A stretch of 45,064 nucleotides of DNA, from the NCBI RefSeq assembly GCF_022229015.1, contig NZ_JAKKFF010000350.1:1-45064 (forward strand). Reading direction: 5' to 3'. Positions 8,313 through 17,561 of the stretch are shown one piece after another. The notes beneath the pieces are model-generated. The model worked only from the letters and a program-made list of their open reading frames with translations. It had not been told where the DNA came from and did not search any database. The translations under genes were made by a program, and so were the position numbers. This stretch comes from Micromonospora foliorum. Lineage in GTDB: Bacteria; Actinomycetota; Actinomycetes; Mycobacteriales; Micromonosporaceae. Positions within the stretch are counted from its first letter, which is position 1. The number at the start of each line of letters is the position of its first letter.

Positions 8313-9212
8313 TCAGGAACAGTCGAAGCGATAGTCGAACGGCCTGGTGGGGCAGGTCGTACAGACGAACAGGTAGATGCCGCCGACGTCGCCCAGCATG
8401 AGCCCGCTGGGGTTCTGGATCGTCCGCCACGGGTGTTCGTCGGTGGTGGCCGTCTCCCACCCGACCATCGCCGGGCGGTCCTCTACGGGAATCCACCTCT
8501 TCTCGTCGCCGCGGCTGAACTCCCAGCTGGCGATCGTCAGCAGATGGTCCATGGACGAGCCGCACTCGCAGACCGGCCAGTCCGGCGACTGCGTCCAGCC
8601 GGGGTAACCGCCGACCTTGATCCCCGAGGCGACCGCCAGATCGCTCTCGTACTCCCAACCGGTCTCCTGCGCCACCCGCGTCATCGTGTCTTCGATCTGA
8701 GGCCAGACGGCACGCGGGAGGTCCCAGGATGGGTACTCGGTGACCCGCTCCGGGTCGAGCACACAGCGGCGGGGGACGTGCGATGGATCTGACTCCACAT
8801 CCGACGCGGGCATTTCCTGAAGTCTGGCGCCGATGGCCGCGCGGCGACGCCACCGCAGTTCGGGGCGAGGTGACGTCCACGGCTCATGCTCGAACGGGCA
8901 CCACAACACCTGCAAGACGTCCGCGCCGGCCGGAAACGGCACCTCGGGCACATCCTCCGCCAGCAACTGCACCACCGGCACCAGCGGTGCCGCCGGTTCA
9001 CCCGGAGAGTCGAGGTAGTGGTCGCCGGGCTCCGGTCCGTCGCACATCGGCCAGGCTTCGTCGGCCGGCCACAGCAAAGGGCCGCCCACCGAGCTCTGCT
9101 CCGCTGTCGGCGAACCCGGGCGGGGATGCAACCGGACCGTCGTCCGCGCGAACGGGGCGACCGGCGGAAAGACCTGCGGCACGTCGATGGGAGCGAAGGG
9201 GGTGGTGTGCAC
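8313..9212 (-). CDS. DUF1963 (YwqG-like) family protein
   Basis: About 299 aa. DUF1963/YwqG features are a Pro-rich start, GGPLLWPADEAWPMC near residue 45, PVVQLLAEDVPEVPFP, and the later GYPGWTQ and MLGDVGGIYLFVC blocks. Six cysteines near the C terminus, including CECGSS and CTTC, could bind a metal. The family has no established function. GTG 9212 is chosen because it precedes the conserved start and leaves a 34-bp gap to the upstream GNAT gene. It ends convergently with grpB at the palindrome. Confidence 0.8.
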   Translation of the reverse strand: MHTTPFAPIDVPQVFPPVAPFARTTVRLHPRPGSPTAEQSSVGGPLLWPADEAWPMCDGPEPGDHYLDSPGEPAAPLVPVVQLLAEDVPEVPFPAGADVLQVLWCPFEHEPWTSPRPELRWRRRAAIGARLQEMPASDVESDPSHVPRRCVLDPERVTEYPSWDLPRAVWPQIEDTMTRVAQETGWEYESDLAVASGIKVGGYPGWTQSPDWPVCECGSSMDHLLTIASWEFSRGDEKRWIPVEDRPAMVGWETATTDEHPWRTIQNPSGLMLGDVGGIYLFVCTTCPTRPFDYRFDCS

Positions 9213-9246
9213 GCCGTCGATCGTAGGAGGCGCGCAATCAGCGCGT

Positions 9247-9882
9247 TCAGCGCGGCGGCTGCTGCATGATCCAGGTGGGTACGGGCTCCGCCAGGGAGCC
9301 CACAACCTCCCAGCCGGCCCGTCGGTACAGCTCCACGTTGGCCGGGTTGCTGGTCTCCAGGATCGCCGGCAGGCCGTCGGCGGCGGCGCGGGCCAGCCCG
9401 GCCCGCATGACGGCACGGCCCCAACCGCGTCCGGCGCTGTCCGGGTGGGTGCCCAGGACACCGAGGTACCAGAACGGGTACGTCGGCAGGGCGTCGTGCA
9501 CGGCCTGGTCGTAGCCCCGCACCCGGGCCAGCACGTCGCCGGGGTATCGCGCCTCCTCCGGCGACCCGTGCCCGGCCGCCGGCGAATCGGTCGGCGGCCC
9601 GGCCGGTTGCTCAACCGATGGCGCGGCTGGGGGCGCGGCCGGCGGCTCCCAGATGGCGACGGACGCGCCGCCACCGATCGTCCAGATCGACGACCGGTGC
9701 ACCCGCTTGTCGAAGAGGTGCCCGAAGAAGGCGGCGGCGTACCCCGGATAGGTTTCCTCGTCCGGGAACAGGTGCCGCAGCACGGGGTCCTTGACGAACG
9801 CGGCGACCAGCGAACCGACCACCGCAGAGCGGTCCGCTGGGGTGGCGATTGTGATCTCGGGCGTTGTCACAGCAGCCGACAC
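9247..9882 (-). CDS. GNAT family N-acetyltransferase
   Basis: A 211-aa acetyl-CoA dependent acyltransferase. Motif A is LGVLGTHPDSAGRGWGRAVMRAGL (R-x-x-G-x-G/A acetyl-CoA loop), followed by LETSNPANVELYRRAGWEVVG, the typical C-terminal GNAT strand-helix. A Pro/Ala-rich insert at about residues 75-105 (PPAAPPAAPSVEQPAGPP) is unusual and probably a flexible loop. The acceptor substrate is unknown. Confidence 0.92.
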   Translation of the reverse strand: MSAAVTTPEITIATPADRSAVVGSLVAAFVKDPVLRHLFPDEETYPGYAAAFFGHLFDKRVHRSSIWTIGGGASVAIWEPPAAPPAAPSVEQPAGPPTDSPAAGHGSPEEARYPGDVLARVRGYDQAVHDALPTYPFWYLGVLGTHPDSAGRGWGRAVMRAGLARAAADGLPAILETSNPANVELYRRAGWEVVGSLAEPVPTWIMQQPPR

Positions 9883-9914
9883 TAGCCGGGGCCGAGCGCC
9901 GGGGTGGGCGTGCG

Positions 9915-10856
9915 TCAGCCGAAGGTGAAGGCGTATGCCTCGGCGCCGGGCTCGCCGAACGTGATCTCCAGGGTTCGCTCACGGACCGCGCCGTCCTGGC
10001 GGACGAGTTGGTAGAGGCGGCCGTCCTGGAGTACGCCGTTGCCGGCTTCGTCGACGTCGACGCCGTGTGACGGGCCGGGCGCCGCGCCGTCGAGCAGCAC
10101 CCGGAACGGGATCGACCGGCCGGCCCTGGGGGCCAGCACGAGATGCGCGTCGCGGGCGTGGAACCGGAAGGCGATGCGGCCGCCGGCCTCGTCGAGCACG
10201 ACGTTCTCCGACCCGATCGTCCACTCCCCCGCCAGGGCCCACTGGTTGAGGTCGAGGCTCGCCGGCACCTGGTAGGCGCGGCGCTCGTCGAGCGCCGGGC
10301 CGTTCGGCGAGGCGAAGTGTTCGCCGCGACTGAAACCGAGGTACGTCTCGGGCGTGCGCAGGTTGGTCCAGTCGGCCTCCGCCTCCGGGCCGAGCCCCTT
10401 GACGGGTACGGGTGCGCGTTCGATGCCGAGCAGTTGCTGGAGCACCCGCTCGGACTGTTCGTAGCGTCCCTCGCCGAAGTGTTCGTCGCGGATGACGCCG
10501 CCGGTGTCGACGAAGTAGAGCGCCGGCCAGTAGTGGTTGTCGAACGCACTCCAGATCGCGTAGTCGTTGTCGACCGCCACCGGGTAGTCGATCGATCGGG
10601 CCGCGACCGCCCGCCGCACCCAGTCGACGTCGTGCTCGAATCCGAACTCCGGGGTGTGCACGCCGAGGACGACCAGCCCGTCATCGCGGTAGGCCTGCGA
10701 CCAGGAACGCACGTACGGCTCCTGACGCAGCCAGTTGATGCAGGTCAGCGTCCAGAAGTTGACCAGGACGACGCGCCCACCCAGGTCGGCGGGGCCGAGT
10801 GGCTCGGAGTTGAGCCACTCGGCCGCCCCGCTGAGCGGGGGCAGGTGCACGGCCAT
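9915..10856 (-). CDS. Redoxin/DipZ-like thioredoxin-fold protein lacking CXXC
   Basis: A 313-aa protein with an N-terminal thioredoxin-like domain and a C-terminal DipZ-type beta domain (about residues 195-313). The active-site region reads FWTLTCINWLRQEPY; homologous DipZ-like proteins have CINC here, so the resolving cysteine is replaced by tryptophan (C39, W42). The remaining Cys could still act in a one-Cys mechanism. No signal peptide or membrane segment is present. Its ATG follows directly on the TAG stop of the epoxide hydrolase, so the two are co-transcribed. Confidence 0.85.
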   Translation of the reverse strand: MAVHLPPLSGAAEWLNSEPLGPADLGGRVVLVNFWTLTCINWLRQEPYVRSWSQAYRDDGLVVLGVHTPEFGFEHDVDWVRRAVAARSIDYPVAVDNDYAIWSAFDNHYWPALYFVDTGGVIRDEHFGEGRYEQSERVLQQLLGIERAPVPVKGLGPEAEADWTNLRTPETYLGFSRGEHFASPNGPALDERRAYQVPASLDLNQWALAGEWTIGSENVVLDEAGGRIAFRFHARDAHLVLAPRAGRSIPFRVLLDGAAPGPSHGVDVDEAGNGVLQDGRLYQLVRQDGAVRERTLEITFGEPGAEAYAFTFG

Positions 10857-12083
10857 CTAGCGAAGCGACCGGAAGGCGGTGCGAAGCTCCTCGGAGAAGA
10901 TCTTCGGCTGTTCCCAGGCCGCGAAGTGCCCGCCCACGTCGAGCTTGTTGTAGTAGATGAGGTTGGAGTACGCCTGCTCGGCCCAGCTCTGCGGCGCCTC
11001 GTACAACTCGTCGGGGAAGACGCTCACGGCGACCGGGATTTTCACGCCCTTGGCGGCGAAGAACGACAGCTTGTTCTCCGCGTACAGACGGGACGCCGAG
11101 ATCGCGGTGTTCGTCAACCAGTAGAGCGAGATGTTGTCCAGGATGTCGTCGCGGGTGAGGCCCGCTTTGGCGCCCTCGAAGACCTGCGCGATCAGGGCCA
11201 GACTCTTCGCGTCGTGGTCGAGCAGGAAGGACGCCAGGCCGACCGGAGAATCCGCCAACCCGGTCAGGGTCTGCGGACGTGTCGCCATCATGAGGGCGTA
11301 GGCGACGTGCTTCCAGACGTAGTTGGCTTCCTCGGCGGCACGCATTTCGTCGTCGGAGAGGCCGGACGGCAGCGAGCCCATGGCGTTGTTCGCGCCGGTG
11401 GTGTCGCCCTGGAACAACAGGTCGATCTCGGGTGGGATCGCGCCGGGCATGTTGGTGTGGATGCCGAGCAGCTCTGGGGGCGCCTGGATGCCCATCTGGT
11501 CCACGATGACCGCGCCCCAGTCGCCGCCCTGCGCGACGAACCGGTTGTAGCCGAGCCGCTTCATCAGCTCGGTCCAGGCGGTTGCGATCTTCTGCGGGTT
11601 CCACCCCAGCTCGGTCGGCTTGCCGGAGAAACCGTGGCCGGGCAGCGACGGGATCACCAGGTGGAAGGCGTCCGACGCGCTCGCGCCGTGCGCCGTGGGA
11701 TCGGTGAGCGGCTCGATGATCTTCATCTGCTCGATCACCGACCCGGGCCACCCGTGGGTGACGATGAGCGGCAGCGCGTCCTCGTGCTTCGAGCGCACGT
11801 GGATGAAGTGGATGTCCACCCCGTCGATGGTGGTCATGAACTGCGGTACGGCGTTCAGCCGCGCCTCGATCTTGCGCCAGTCGTACTCATTTTCCCAATA
11901 GCGGGCGACGGCCTGAATCGTCGCAAGTGGCACGCCCTGCGACTGGTCGTTCACCGTTTCCTTGTCCGGCCAGCGCGTGGCCTTGATGCGCCTCTTCAGG
12001 TCATCGAGGTCGGCCTGGGGAATGTCGACCGAGAACGGCCGAATCTCCGTGGTGCCCGGACGAGTCTTGGTTTTGACAGCCAT
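10857..12083 (-). CDS. Epoxide hydrolase (alpha/beta hydrolase with EHN domain)
   Basis: A 408-aa enzyme of the microsomal-type epoxide hydrolase family. It has the N-terminal EHN lid segment (residues 14-120, FSVDIPQADLDDLKRRI), the oxyanion motif HGWP (110-113), the nucleophile Asp188 in QGGDWGA and the catalytic His in GGHFAAWEQP near the C terminus. It opens epoxides to vicinal diols. No secretion signal is seen. ATG 12083 follows GAGGAAAC. It is the first gene of an operon with the redoxin-like gene, with zero-base spacing. Confidence 0.93.
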   Translation of the reverse strand: MAVKTKTRPGTTEIRPFSVDIPQADLDDLKRRIKATRWPDKETVNDQSQGVPLATIQAVARYWENEYDWRKIEARLNAVPQFMTTIDGVDIHFIHVRSKHEDALPLIVTHGWPGSVIEQMKIIEPLTDPTAHGASASDAFHLVIPSLPGHGFSGKPTELGWNPQKIATAWTELMKRLGYNRFVAQGGDWGAVIVDQMGIQAPPELLGIHTNMPGAIPPEIDLLFQGDTTGANNAMGSLPSGLSDDEMRAAEEANYVWKHVAYALMMATRPQTLTGLADSPVGLASFLLDHDAKSLALIAQVFEGAKAGLTRDDILDNISLYWLTNTAISASRLYAENKLSFFAAKGVKIPVAVSVFPDELYEAPQSWAEQAYSNLIYYNKLDVGGHFAAWEQPKIFSEELRTAFRSLR

Positions 12084-12240
12084 GCGTGTTTCCTCTCCGT
12101 CTAGGTTTGCGCCTCGCGAGGAGAAATCATGGGGTGAAGGCACTGCCCGGACTTATGTGCCAACGAGATGGGCACGCCGCCGCCATACCTCGGAGCCTAG
12201 AACGCCGCACCGGTTGCCCGTGGCGATACGAGCAGGCCTC

Positions 12241-13074
12241 TCATTCCGGTCCGGGGGCCGCGACGGCGTGCTCGGCGGCGCGGCTGACCTGCTCCCAGCC
12301 CGCCCAGGTGTCCATCCGCCGCCGGGCGATGTCGAACGCCAGGTCGTACACCATGCTCCCGAGCAGGAGCCGCAGCGGCGGGTCGTCGCTGTCGACCAGG
12401 TGCAGCAGCGCCTCGGCAGCCAGCCGGGGTTCGCTGTCGATCGAGCCTTCCGCCCACTGCCGTTCCAGTTCGGCGCGCAGCGGCGCGTAGGCGTCCATCG
12501 GGGTGGTGGCGCGCAGGCTGGTGTAGAGGTCGGTCCAGTATCCGCCCGGCTGCACGATGCTGACCTTGATGTCGAAGGCCGCCGCCTCCATCGCCAGAGC
12601 CTCACTCATGCCCTCCAGGGCGAACTTGCTCGCGCTGTACAGGCCGGTGCTCGGAAAGCCGCCGAGCGCGGCGATGCTGGAGACCTGCACGATGTGGCCG
12701 AACCGTTGGGCGCGTAGGTGCGGCAGCACGGCCTGACTGACCCAGAGCGCGCCGAAGAGGTTGACCTCGAACTGGGCGCGCGCCTCGGCCTCGGTGAACT
12801 CTTCGATCATGCCCATGGACAGGGTGCCGGCGTTGTTGACGACGATGTCGAGCCGCCCGAAGTGCTCGACGGCGGTGTTCACGGCGGCGATGACCGCCGC
12901 CCGGTCGGTCACGTCGAGGGTCAGGGTCAGCAGCCGGTCGGCGTACCTCTCGTCGAAGTCGGCCTGGGCGATGGTCCGGGCGGCGGCGACCACCCGGTCG
13001 CCGCGGTCGAGCGCGGCGTCGGCGAAGGCGCGGCCCAGGCCGCGACTGGCACCGGTGATGAACCAGGTACGCAT
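12241..13074 (-). CDS. Short-chain dehydrogenase/reductase (SDR)
   Basis: A 277-aa classical SDR. The cofactor motif is TGASRGLG (residues 7-14), then NNAG, the catalytic Ser in VSSIAA and YSASK (Tyr and Lys). The residue pattern AAARTIA after the second strand suggests NADP(H). The substrate is unknown. The gene is divergent from a TetR regulator, with two near-identical 19-bp palindromes between them, so it is the likely target of that regulator. The start ATG 13074 has GGAGAG before it. Confidence 0.93.
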   Translation of the reverse strand: MRTWFITGASRGLGRAFADAALDRGDRVVAAARTIAQADFDERYADRLLTLTLDVTDRAAVIAAVNTAVEHFGRLDIVVNNAGTLSMGMIEEFTEAEARAQFEVNLFGALWVSQAVLPHLRAQRFGHIVQVSSIAALGGFPSTGLYSASKFALEGMSEALAMEAAAFDIKVSIVQPGGYWTDLYTSLRATTPMDAYAPLRAELERQWAEGSIDSEPRLAAEALLHLVDSDDPPLRLLLGSMVYDLAFDIARRRMDTWAGWEQVSRAAEHAVAAPGPE

Positions 13075-13095
13075 GTGCTCTCCAGGGGTTTCAAG

Positions 13096-13114
13096 ACGAG
13101 ACGGTCCGTCTCGT
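13096..13114. promoter_or_regulatory. TetR operator 1
   Basis: Perfect 19-bp palindrome ACGAGACGGTCCGTCTCGT, 9 bases either side of a central T. It lies 21 bp upstream of the SDR start codon and probably overlaps its promoter or leader. Confidence 0.8.
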
Positions 13115-13153
13115 GATGGGCCGAGACTAGGCCCGCCAACCATCATCGTCAAG

Positions 13154-13172
13154 ACGAGACGGTTCGTCTCGT
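13154..13172. promoter_or_regulatory. TetR operator 2
   Basis: ACGAGACGGTTCGTCTCGT, the same sequence as operator 1 with one change. It lies 20 bp before the tetR start, 58 bp centre to centre from operator 1. The pair implies joint repression of tetR and the SDR gene. Confidence 0.8.
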
Positions 13173-13192
13173 ACGCTGGTATCGTTTCACCC

Positions 13193-13795
13193 ATGACGCC
13201 GAACACGGCCCGCCGGAGAGAGACCTCCCGACGCGCCATCCTCACCGCGGCCTTCGACCTGCTTCAGGAAATGGGGTACGCGAAGCTCAGCATCGAGGGC
13301 ATCGCCGCGCGGGCCGGCGTCGGCAAACAGACCATCTACCGCTGGTGGCCGTCGAAGGGCGCGGTCATCTTCGACGCCTTCCTCATGCTCAGCGAGGCCA
13401 CCGAGGGCGGGCCGCCGACGCTGCCGGACACCGGCGACCTGGCGGCGGACCTGACCCTGGTGCTGCGCGCGACGGTCGAGGAGATGAACGATCCCCGGTA
13501 CGAGCAACCGATGCGCGCGCTGGCCACCGAGATCGCGCTCGACCCTGAGCTGGCGGCGGCGTACGCCGAGCGGTTGGAGGGGCCGTTGAAGGAGGCCAAG
13601 CGGCAACGCCTGCGCAGCGCCCAGAAGGCGGGTCAGATCGCCGATGACGTCGACCTCGGTGTGGCGGTGGACATGATCTGGGGGCCGGTGCTCAACCGCT
13701 GGCTGCAACGCAGCGGGCCGCTCACCGCCGAGTACGTCGACCTCGTCGTCGCCACCGCCCTCAACGGATTGCGTCCCCGCCGATCCGGCGAGTAA
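13193..13795 (+). CDS. TetR/AcrR family regulator
   Basis: A 200-aa repressor. The N-terminal helix-turn-helix is textbook: RRAILTAAFDLLQEMGYAKLSIEGIAARAGVGKQTIYRWWPSKGAV (residues 13-58). The C-terminal ligand domain is typical of the TetR_C_16/AefR-like group, with DPRYEQPMRALATEI and a C-terminal WGPVLNRWL helix. It is divergent from the SDR gene with two operators between, so SDR substrate or product is a likely inducer. Confidence 0.95.
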   Translation: MTPNTARRRETSRRAILTAAFDLLQEMGYAKLSIEGIAARAGVGKQTIYRWWPSKGAVIFDAFLMLSEATEGGPPTLPDTGDLAADLTLVLRATVEEMNDPRYEQPMRALATEIALDPELAAAYAERLEGPLKEAKRQRLRSAQKAGQIADDVDLGVAVDMIWGPVLNRWLQRSGPLTAEYVDLVVATALNGLRPRRSGE

Positions 13796-13850
13796 CGATC
13801 GGTGGGACGGCTTTGCGCTGCCACAGCACCGTGCGGCAACATCAGGCGCC

Positions 13851-14780
13851 GTGACGGCACCAGGCACGGCCCCCAATGACGACACCCCGGCCAGCAACAA
13901 CGGCACACCTCGGTCGAGTCGGCGGGTCAGACACTGGTTGGCCGGCGCCGGGGTCACCGCCCTGGCCGCCGTTCTCGGCATCACCCTCGCCGTCCGCGGC
14001 GGCGCCACCCCGGCCTGCGCCGCGCCGCCGACGGGCAACGCCGTCCACAATGGAAAGGCCAGTTTCTACGACGCTGGCCGCTCGGGCGGCAACTGCTCCT
14101 TCCCGGGCCCGCCGGCGGACCGGCTCTACGTGGCCCTCGGCGCATCCCAGTACGCCGGCTCGGCGGCCTGCGGCAGCTACCTGGAGGTGAGCGGCCCGAA
14201 GGGCAGGGTCCGGGTCATGGTGATGGACCAGTGCAGCGGCTGTGGACCCACCAAGATCGACCTCTCCACCGAGGCGTTCACCAAGATCGCCGACCGGTCG
14301 CAGGGCATCGCCTCAGTGACGTACCGGGCGGTGGTGAACCCGCCGCTCGACGGAGGCCTCACCTTCCGGATGAAGGGCGGCGCCTCGAAATACTGGTTCG
14401 CGGTGCAGGTCGGCAACCACGGCAACCCACTCCGCTCGGTCGAGGCGAAGGGCCCGGGTGGCGGCTTCCGCAAGGCCGCCCGGCAGAGCGACAACCACTG
14501 GACCATCGAGGGCGGGATCGGCCCCGGGCCCTACAGCATCAGGGTCACTGACGTGTACGGACGCCAGGCGACCGCCACCGGCATTCGCCTGGTCACCAAG
14601 CAGGTGCAACGCAGCACGGCCACCCTCGTCAGCGCCTCCCCCACGCCCAGCAGCTCACCCGCGGCCCCGCCGAGCCCCACCACCGCGCCCACACCGACGC
14701 CGACGGAGTCGGCCGCACCGACGACGACAGTCGAAGCGCTGGCGGGTGCCGCCGCGCCACTCGACCGCCCCCGCTGCTGA
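13851..14780 (+). CDS. Secreted expansin-like protein (DPBB + CBM63-like)
   Basis: A 309-aa exported protein. A basic stretch (SRRVRHW) and a hydrophobic helix (LAGAGVTALAAVLGITLAV, about residues 32-50) form a signal peptide or anchor. A double-psi beta-barrel follows (GKASFYDAGRSGGNCSFP, then VMVMDQCSGCGPTKIDLS, with the catalytic-type Asp in MDQC). The second domain (about 165-255) matches the carbohydrate-binding half of bacterial expansins (EXLX1/YoaJ). The C-terminal 50 residues are a Pro/Thr/Ser-rich tail. Such proteins loosen cell-wall polysaccharides without hydrolysis. GTG 13851 is the first start in frame. Confidence 0.88.
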   Translation: MTAPGTAPNDDTPASNNGTPRSSRRVRHWLAGAGVTALAAVLGITLAVRGGATPACAAPPTGNAVHNGKASFYDAGRSGGNCSFPGPPADRLYVALGASQYAGSAACGSYLEVSGPKGRVRVMVMDQCSGCGPTKIDLSTEAFTKIADRSQGIASVTYRAVVNPPLDGGLTFRMKGGASKYWFAVQVGNHGNPLRSVEAKGPGGGFRKAARQSDNHWTIEGGIGPGPYSIRVTDVYGRQATATGIRLVTKQVQRSTATLVSASPTPSSSPAAPPSPTTAPTPTPTESAAPTTTVEALAGAAAPLDRPRC

Positions 14781-14904
14781 CCGAGCCGCAGGTGGCCAGC
14801 CGCCGGCGTCTTCCTCGCCACGCTGCTTCGCCAGGGCAAGGGTCAACGTCGCGTCCACGACGGTGAGCGACGCCATGGCAGTCGCTCCCGTTCGGGTCCG
14901 CTGA

Positions 14905-15462
14905 TCAGGCGCTTCGGTGACAGTGGGTTTCGAGCAACGCCCGCAGCGGCGCGGGATCGCCCGTGACCAACCCGCGCTTGGGGAGCACGAGTACCGCCGC
15001 GCCCAGCCGCTCGGACGCGCGCAGGACGAACGACCGGTCCGTCTCGACGTACCGCAGGTATTGCGACCAGGCGGCCGTTTCACTCCGGCTTGCGCTGGTG
15101 AGACGTAGCCCGGTGTCATCGACGATGGCCCGGATCGGCTCGGCCAGCCAGGGGTTTCCGCGCATGATCAGGCGTACCTGCCAGCGATACATCCAGCGGG
15201 CGGCGATGAGGAACCGGAACAGCAGCAGGCCGAACCCGACGGCGGTGAGCGCCGTCGTGCCGAGGATTGCGACGTCAACCGCGGACATGGCCCGGAAGCC
15301 GTTCGAGATGACGAGCCCGACGAGCGCGGCGACGATCAGTATCGGGACCAGCCAGGGACGCCGGAGGCGGCGCCGGTGGGCGACGAAGCCGTCGAGCCAG
15401 TCCTCCTCGGTAAGGGTGTAGTTGAGTTCGACCGGGCTCACGGTGACCTGCTCTGCTGACAC
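14905..15462 (-). CDS. YcxB-like membrane protein
   Basis: A 185-aa protein with a cytoplasmic N-terminal segment (YTLTEEDWLDGFVAHRRR), two adjacent transmembrane helices (about residues 39-56 and 63-86), and a C-terminal domain with FVLRASERLGAAVLVLPKRGL. The last part is typical of YcxB-like C-terminal domains. Function is unknown. It is convergent with the expansin-like gene, whose stop is about 125 bp away. Confidence 0.75.
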   Translation of the reverse strand: MSAEQVTVSPVELNYTLTEEDWLDGFVAHRRRLRRPWLVPILIVAALVGLVISNGFRAMSAVDVAILGTTALTAVGFGLLLFRFLIAARWMYRWQVRLIMRGNPWLAEPIRAIVDDTGLRLTSASRSETAAWSQYLRYVETDRSFVLRASERLGAAVLVLPKRGLVTGDPAPLRALLETHCHRSA

Positions 15463-15628
15463 AAACGGGAAGCCTATTCCCAGCGTGAAGTGCTTCTTCA
15501 GTCTGACTCTGGATTATTCGACCGTTGCCGGACCCGTCCTGCAAGGACGCTGTCCTGGTAGGCGACAAGACGAGTCGACCGTGTGAATCTGAGTTGCGTC
15601 AGAGCAGGTAGCGGCCGAGTATCGCCGG

Positions 15629-16096
15629 GTGGATGCTGTGGTGCAGTGGGTTCGCACGTCGTGGACCAAGCGTTCGCACGGCGGAGCCGAGGCGACCCGG
15701 CGTAACGCCGTACCGGTGTCGTTCGCACTTCCGGCACGGACGGCGCCGCTCGCCCACGAGGTGGACATGGCGGAGGCCGACGGGTTCGAGCCTCACGAGG
15801 GCCTGCGGCGCGTGTCGTACCGGAGCGAGGTGCGTCTCCGGCTGGAAGACGGTCAACTCCGGGTTGAACTGCTCGCGTCGGCCTGGGGTAGGCCGCGCCG
15901 TCACCGCCGGCCGCCCGCGGTGCGACTCGCGCACGGCGAATGGCTGCGCTGGCAGATCAACTACCGCTTCACCGGGATGAATGGCGCCTGGCTGTACCGC
16001 TTGGACACGCTCAACCTGGCGCACGGGGCAGTTCCGGCCGCCGCCTTCCTCGGCGAGCCGCCGCGATTCATCGACGAGCGCGCGCACATCTGGTAG
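15629..16096 (+). CDS. Hypothetical protein
   Basis: 155 aa if it starts at ATG 15629; an internal ATG at 15767 would give a 110-aa form. I do not recognise the family. The region from VPVSFALPARTAPLAHEVDM to LRLEDGQLRVELLAS looks like beta-strand protein with normal codon bias, and the C-terminal half has YRFTGMNGAWLYRLDTLNLAH. No signal peptide or membrane helix is visible. A neighbouring relationship with the MFS gene downstream (140-bp gap) is possible. Confidence 0.6.
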   Translation: MDAVVQWVRTSWTKRSHGGAEATRRNAVPVSFALPARTAPLAHEVDMAEADGFEPHEGLRRVSYRSEVRLRLEDGQLRVELLASAWGRPRRHRRPPAVRLAHGEWLRWQINYRFTGMNGAWLYRLDTLNLAHGAVPAAAFLGEPPRFIDERAHIW

Positions 16097-16236
16097 CAAC
16101 CACCGCCGCGCCTCGGCCCTCCGTACCCGCCGTACCTTCCGACGGTGATCCCGGGAACCTTCAAGGCGCGTCTCGCCACCCGACGTGTCGGCTGACCCAA
16201 GGTCAACATCCACGGATGGAGTACTAGGCTCGGCGG

Positions 16237-17457
16237 GTGTCCGAGCACCGCAGCCTCCCGCTGTGGGCGGGACGCACTGCCGCGCTCCTGGGCATCGTGC
16301 TCATCGCATTCACCCTGCGCCAGGCGGTTGCGACGATATCGCCGATCCTCGGCGACATCCGGGTGGACATCCCGATATCGAACATCGGCCTCGGGCTGCT
16401 CGGCACGTTGCCACCGATCCTGCTGGCGGCATCCGGGTTCATCGCGCCGCGCGTCGCCCGTGGCTTCGGCCTCGACGGCGGCATCGTGCTCGCGCTGCTG
16501 CTCATGACCCTCGGCCATCTCGTGCGCGCGTTTGCCCCGGGCTTCGCGGTGCTGCTCGTCGGCAGTGTCGTCGCGCTCGCCGGTACGGGCATCGGCAATG
16601 TGCTGCTGCCGCCGATCGTGCGGCGCTACTTCCCCGACCGGGTAGCGCTGCTGACCGCCGTCTACGTCTGCGTCGTGGGCCTGGGCACGGCCGTGCCCGC
16701 CGCGGTCGCCGCTCCGGTCACCGAGCAGGTCGGCTGGCGGTTCTTGCTCGGCGTCTGGTCGGTGAACTCGGTAGTCGCGCTCGTTCCGTGGCTCGTCATC
16801 ATCGCGCGGGAGCGCCGCCAGCGACGCTCGGATGCCGTCGCCGTGGAGTCCCCGCCTTCCGCCCTCGTCACGCGACTGTGGGGGTCACGCGTGGCCCTGT
16901 CGATCACCGTCGTGTTCTCGACCAGCACGATCTGCACCTACGCTGCTTTCGCCTGGCTGCCCGAGATCCTCGGCGACATCTCTGGCTCGACGCCGACCGA
17001 GGCCGGTGTGCTGCTCGCCGTCACCGGCATCATCAGCGTGCCCGGCGCATTCATCGCGCCCTTACTCGTCGCGCGGCTGCGCAATGTCGGTTGGCTGATC
17101 GCCGCCGGTGTCGCGAGCTTCGTGTTCGGCTACCTCGGCCTGCTGCTCGCGCCCGCCACACTCACACTGCTCTGGGTGCTGCTCATCGGCTCGGGGTCGA
17201 TCCTGTTCCCGGTCTGCCTCGTGCTCATCAACGTTCGCACCCGAACCCACGGCGGCACCGTCGCGCTGAGCGGCTTCGCCCAGGGGGTCGCGTACGCGCT
17301 CGGCGCGCTCGGTCCGCTGCTCGTCGGGCTGCTGCACGACGTGAGCGGCGGGTGGGCCCTGCCGCTGCTGTTCCTGCTCGCTGTCGCCCTCGTGGCGACC
17401 ATCCCGGCGATCACGCTCGCAAGGCCCGCGTTCGTCGAGGACGAACTCACCCGCTGA
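16237..17457 (+). CDS. MFS transporter, CynX/NimT-like
   Basis: A 406-aa permease with about 12 hydrophobic segments. The first helix (LLGIVLIAFTLRQAVATISPIL) carries the R-x-A-x-x-x-x-x-P pattern of the CynX/NimT (cyanate or 2-nitroimidazole) subfamily of the major facilitator superfamily. The substrate is not deducible. The GTG start at 16237 gives MSEHRSLPLWAG; the sequence upstream is not conserved-looking. It precedes the GH31 gene by 155 bp that contain a LacI-type operator, so it is probably a separate transcription unit. Confidence 0.88.
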   Translation: MSEHRSLPLWAGRTAALLGIVLIAFTLRQAVATISPILGDIRVDIPISNIGLGLLGTLPPILLAASGFIAPRVARGFGLDGGIVLALLLMTLGHLVRAFAPGFAVLLVGSVVALAGTGIGNVLLPPIVRRYFPDRVALLTAVYVCVVGLGTAVPAAVAAPVTEQVGWRFLLGVWSVNSVVALVPWLVIIARERRQRRSDAVAVESPPSALVTRLWGSRVALSITVVFSTSTICTYAAFAWLPEILGDISGSTPTEAGVLLAVTGIISVPGAFIAPLLVARLRNVGWLIAAGVASFVFGYLGLLLAPATLTLLWVLLIGSGSILFPVCLVLINVRTRTHGGTVALSGFAQGVAYALGALGPLLVGLLHDVSGGWALPLLFLLAVALVATIPAITLARPAFVEDELTR

Positions 17458-17561
17458 CGCACCGCTGGATCACCCTGCGATCCGCGCCCACGCCCTCCTC
17501 GCCGCTGACGAAAGAGAGAAGGGACACCCTTCAAGATCCGTTGACAGGCGTTTCGGTCGAG

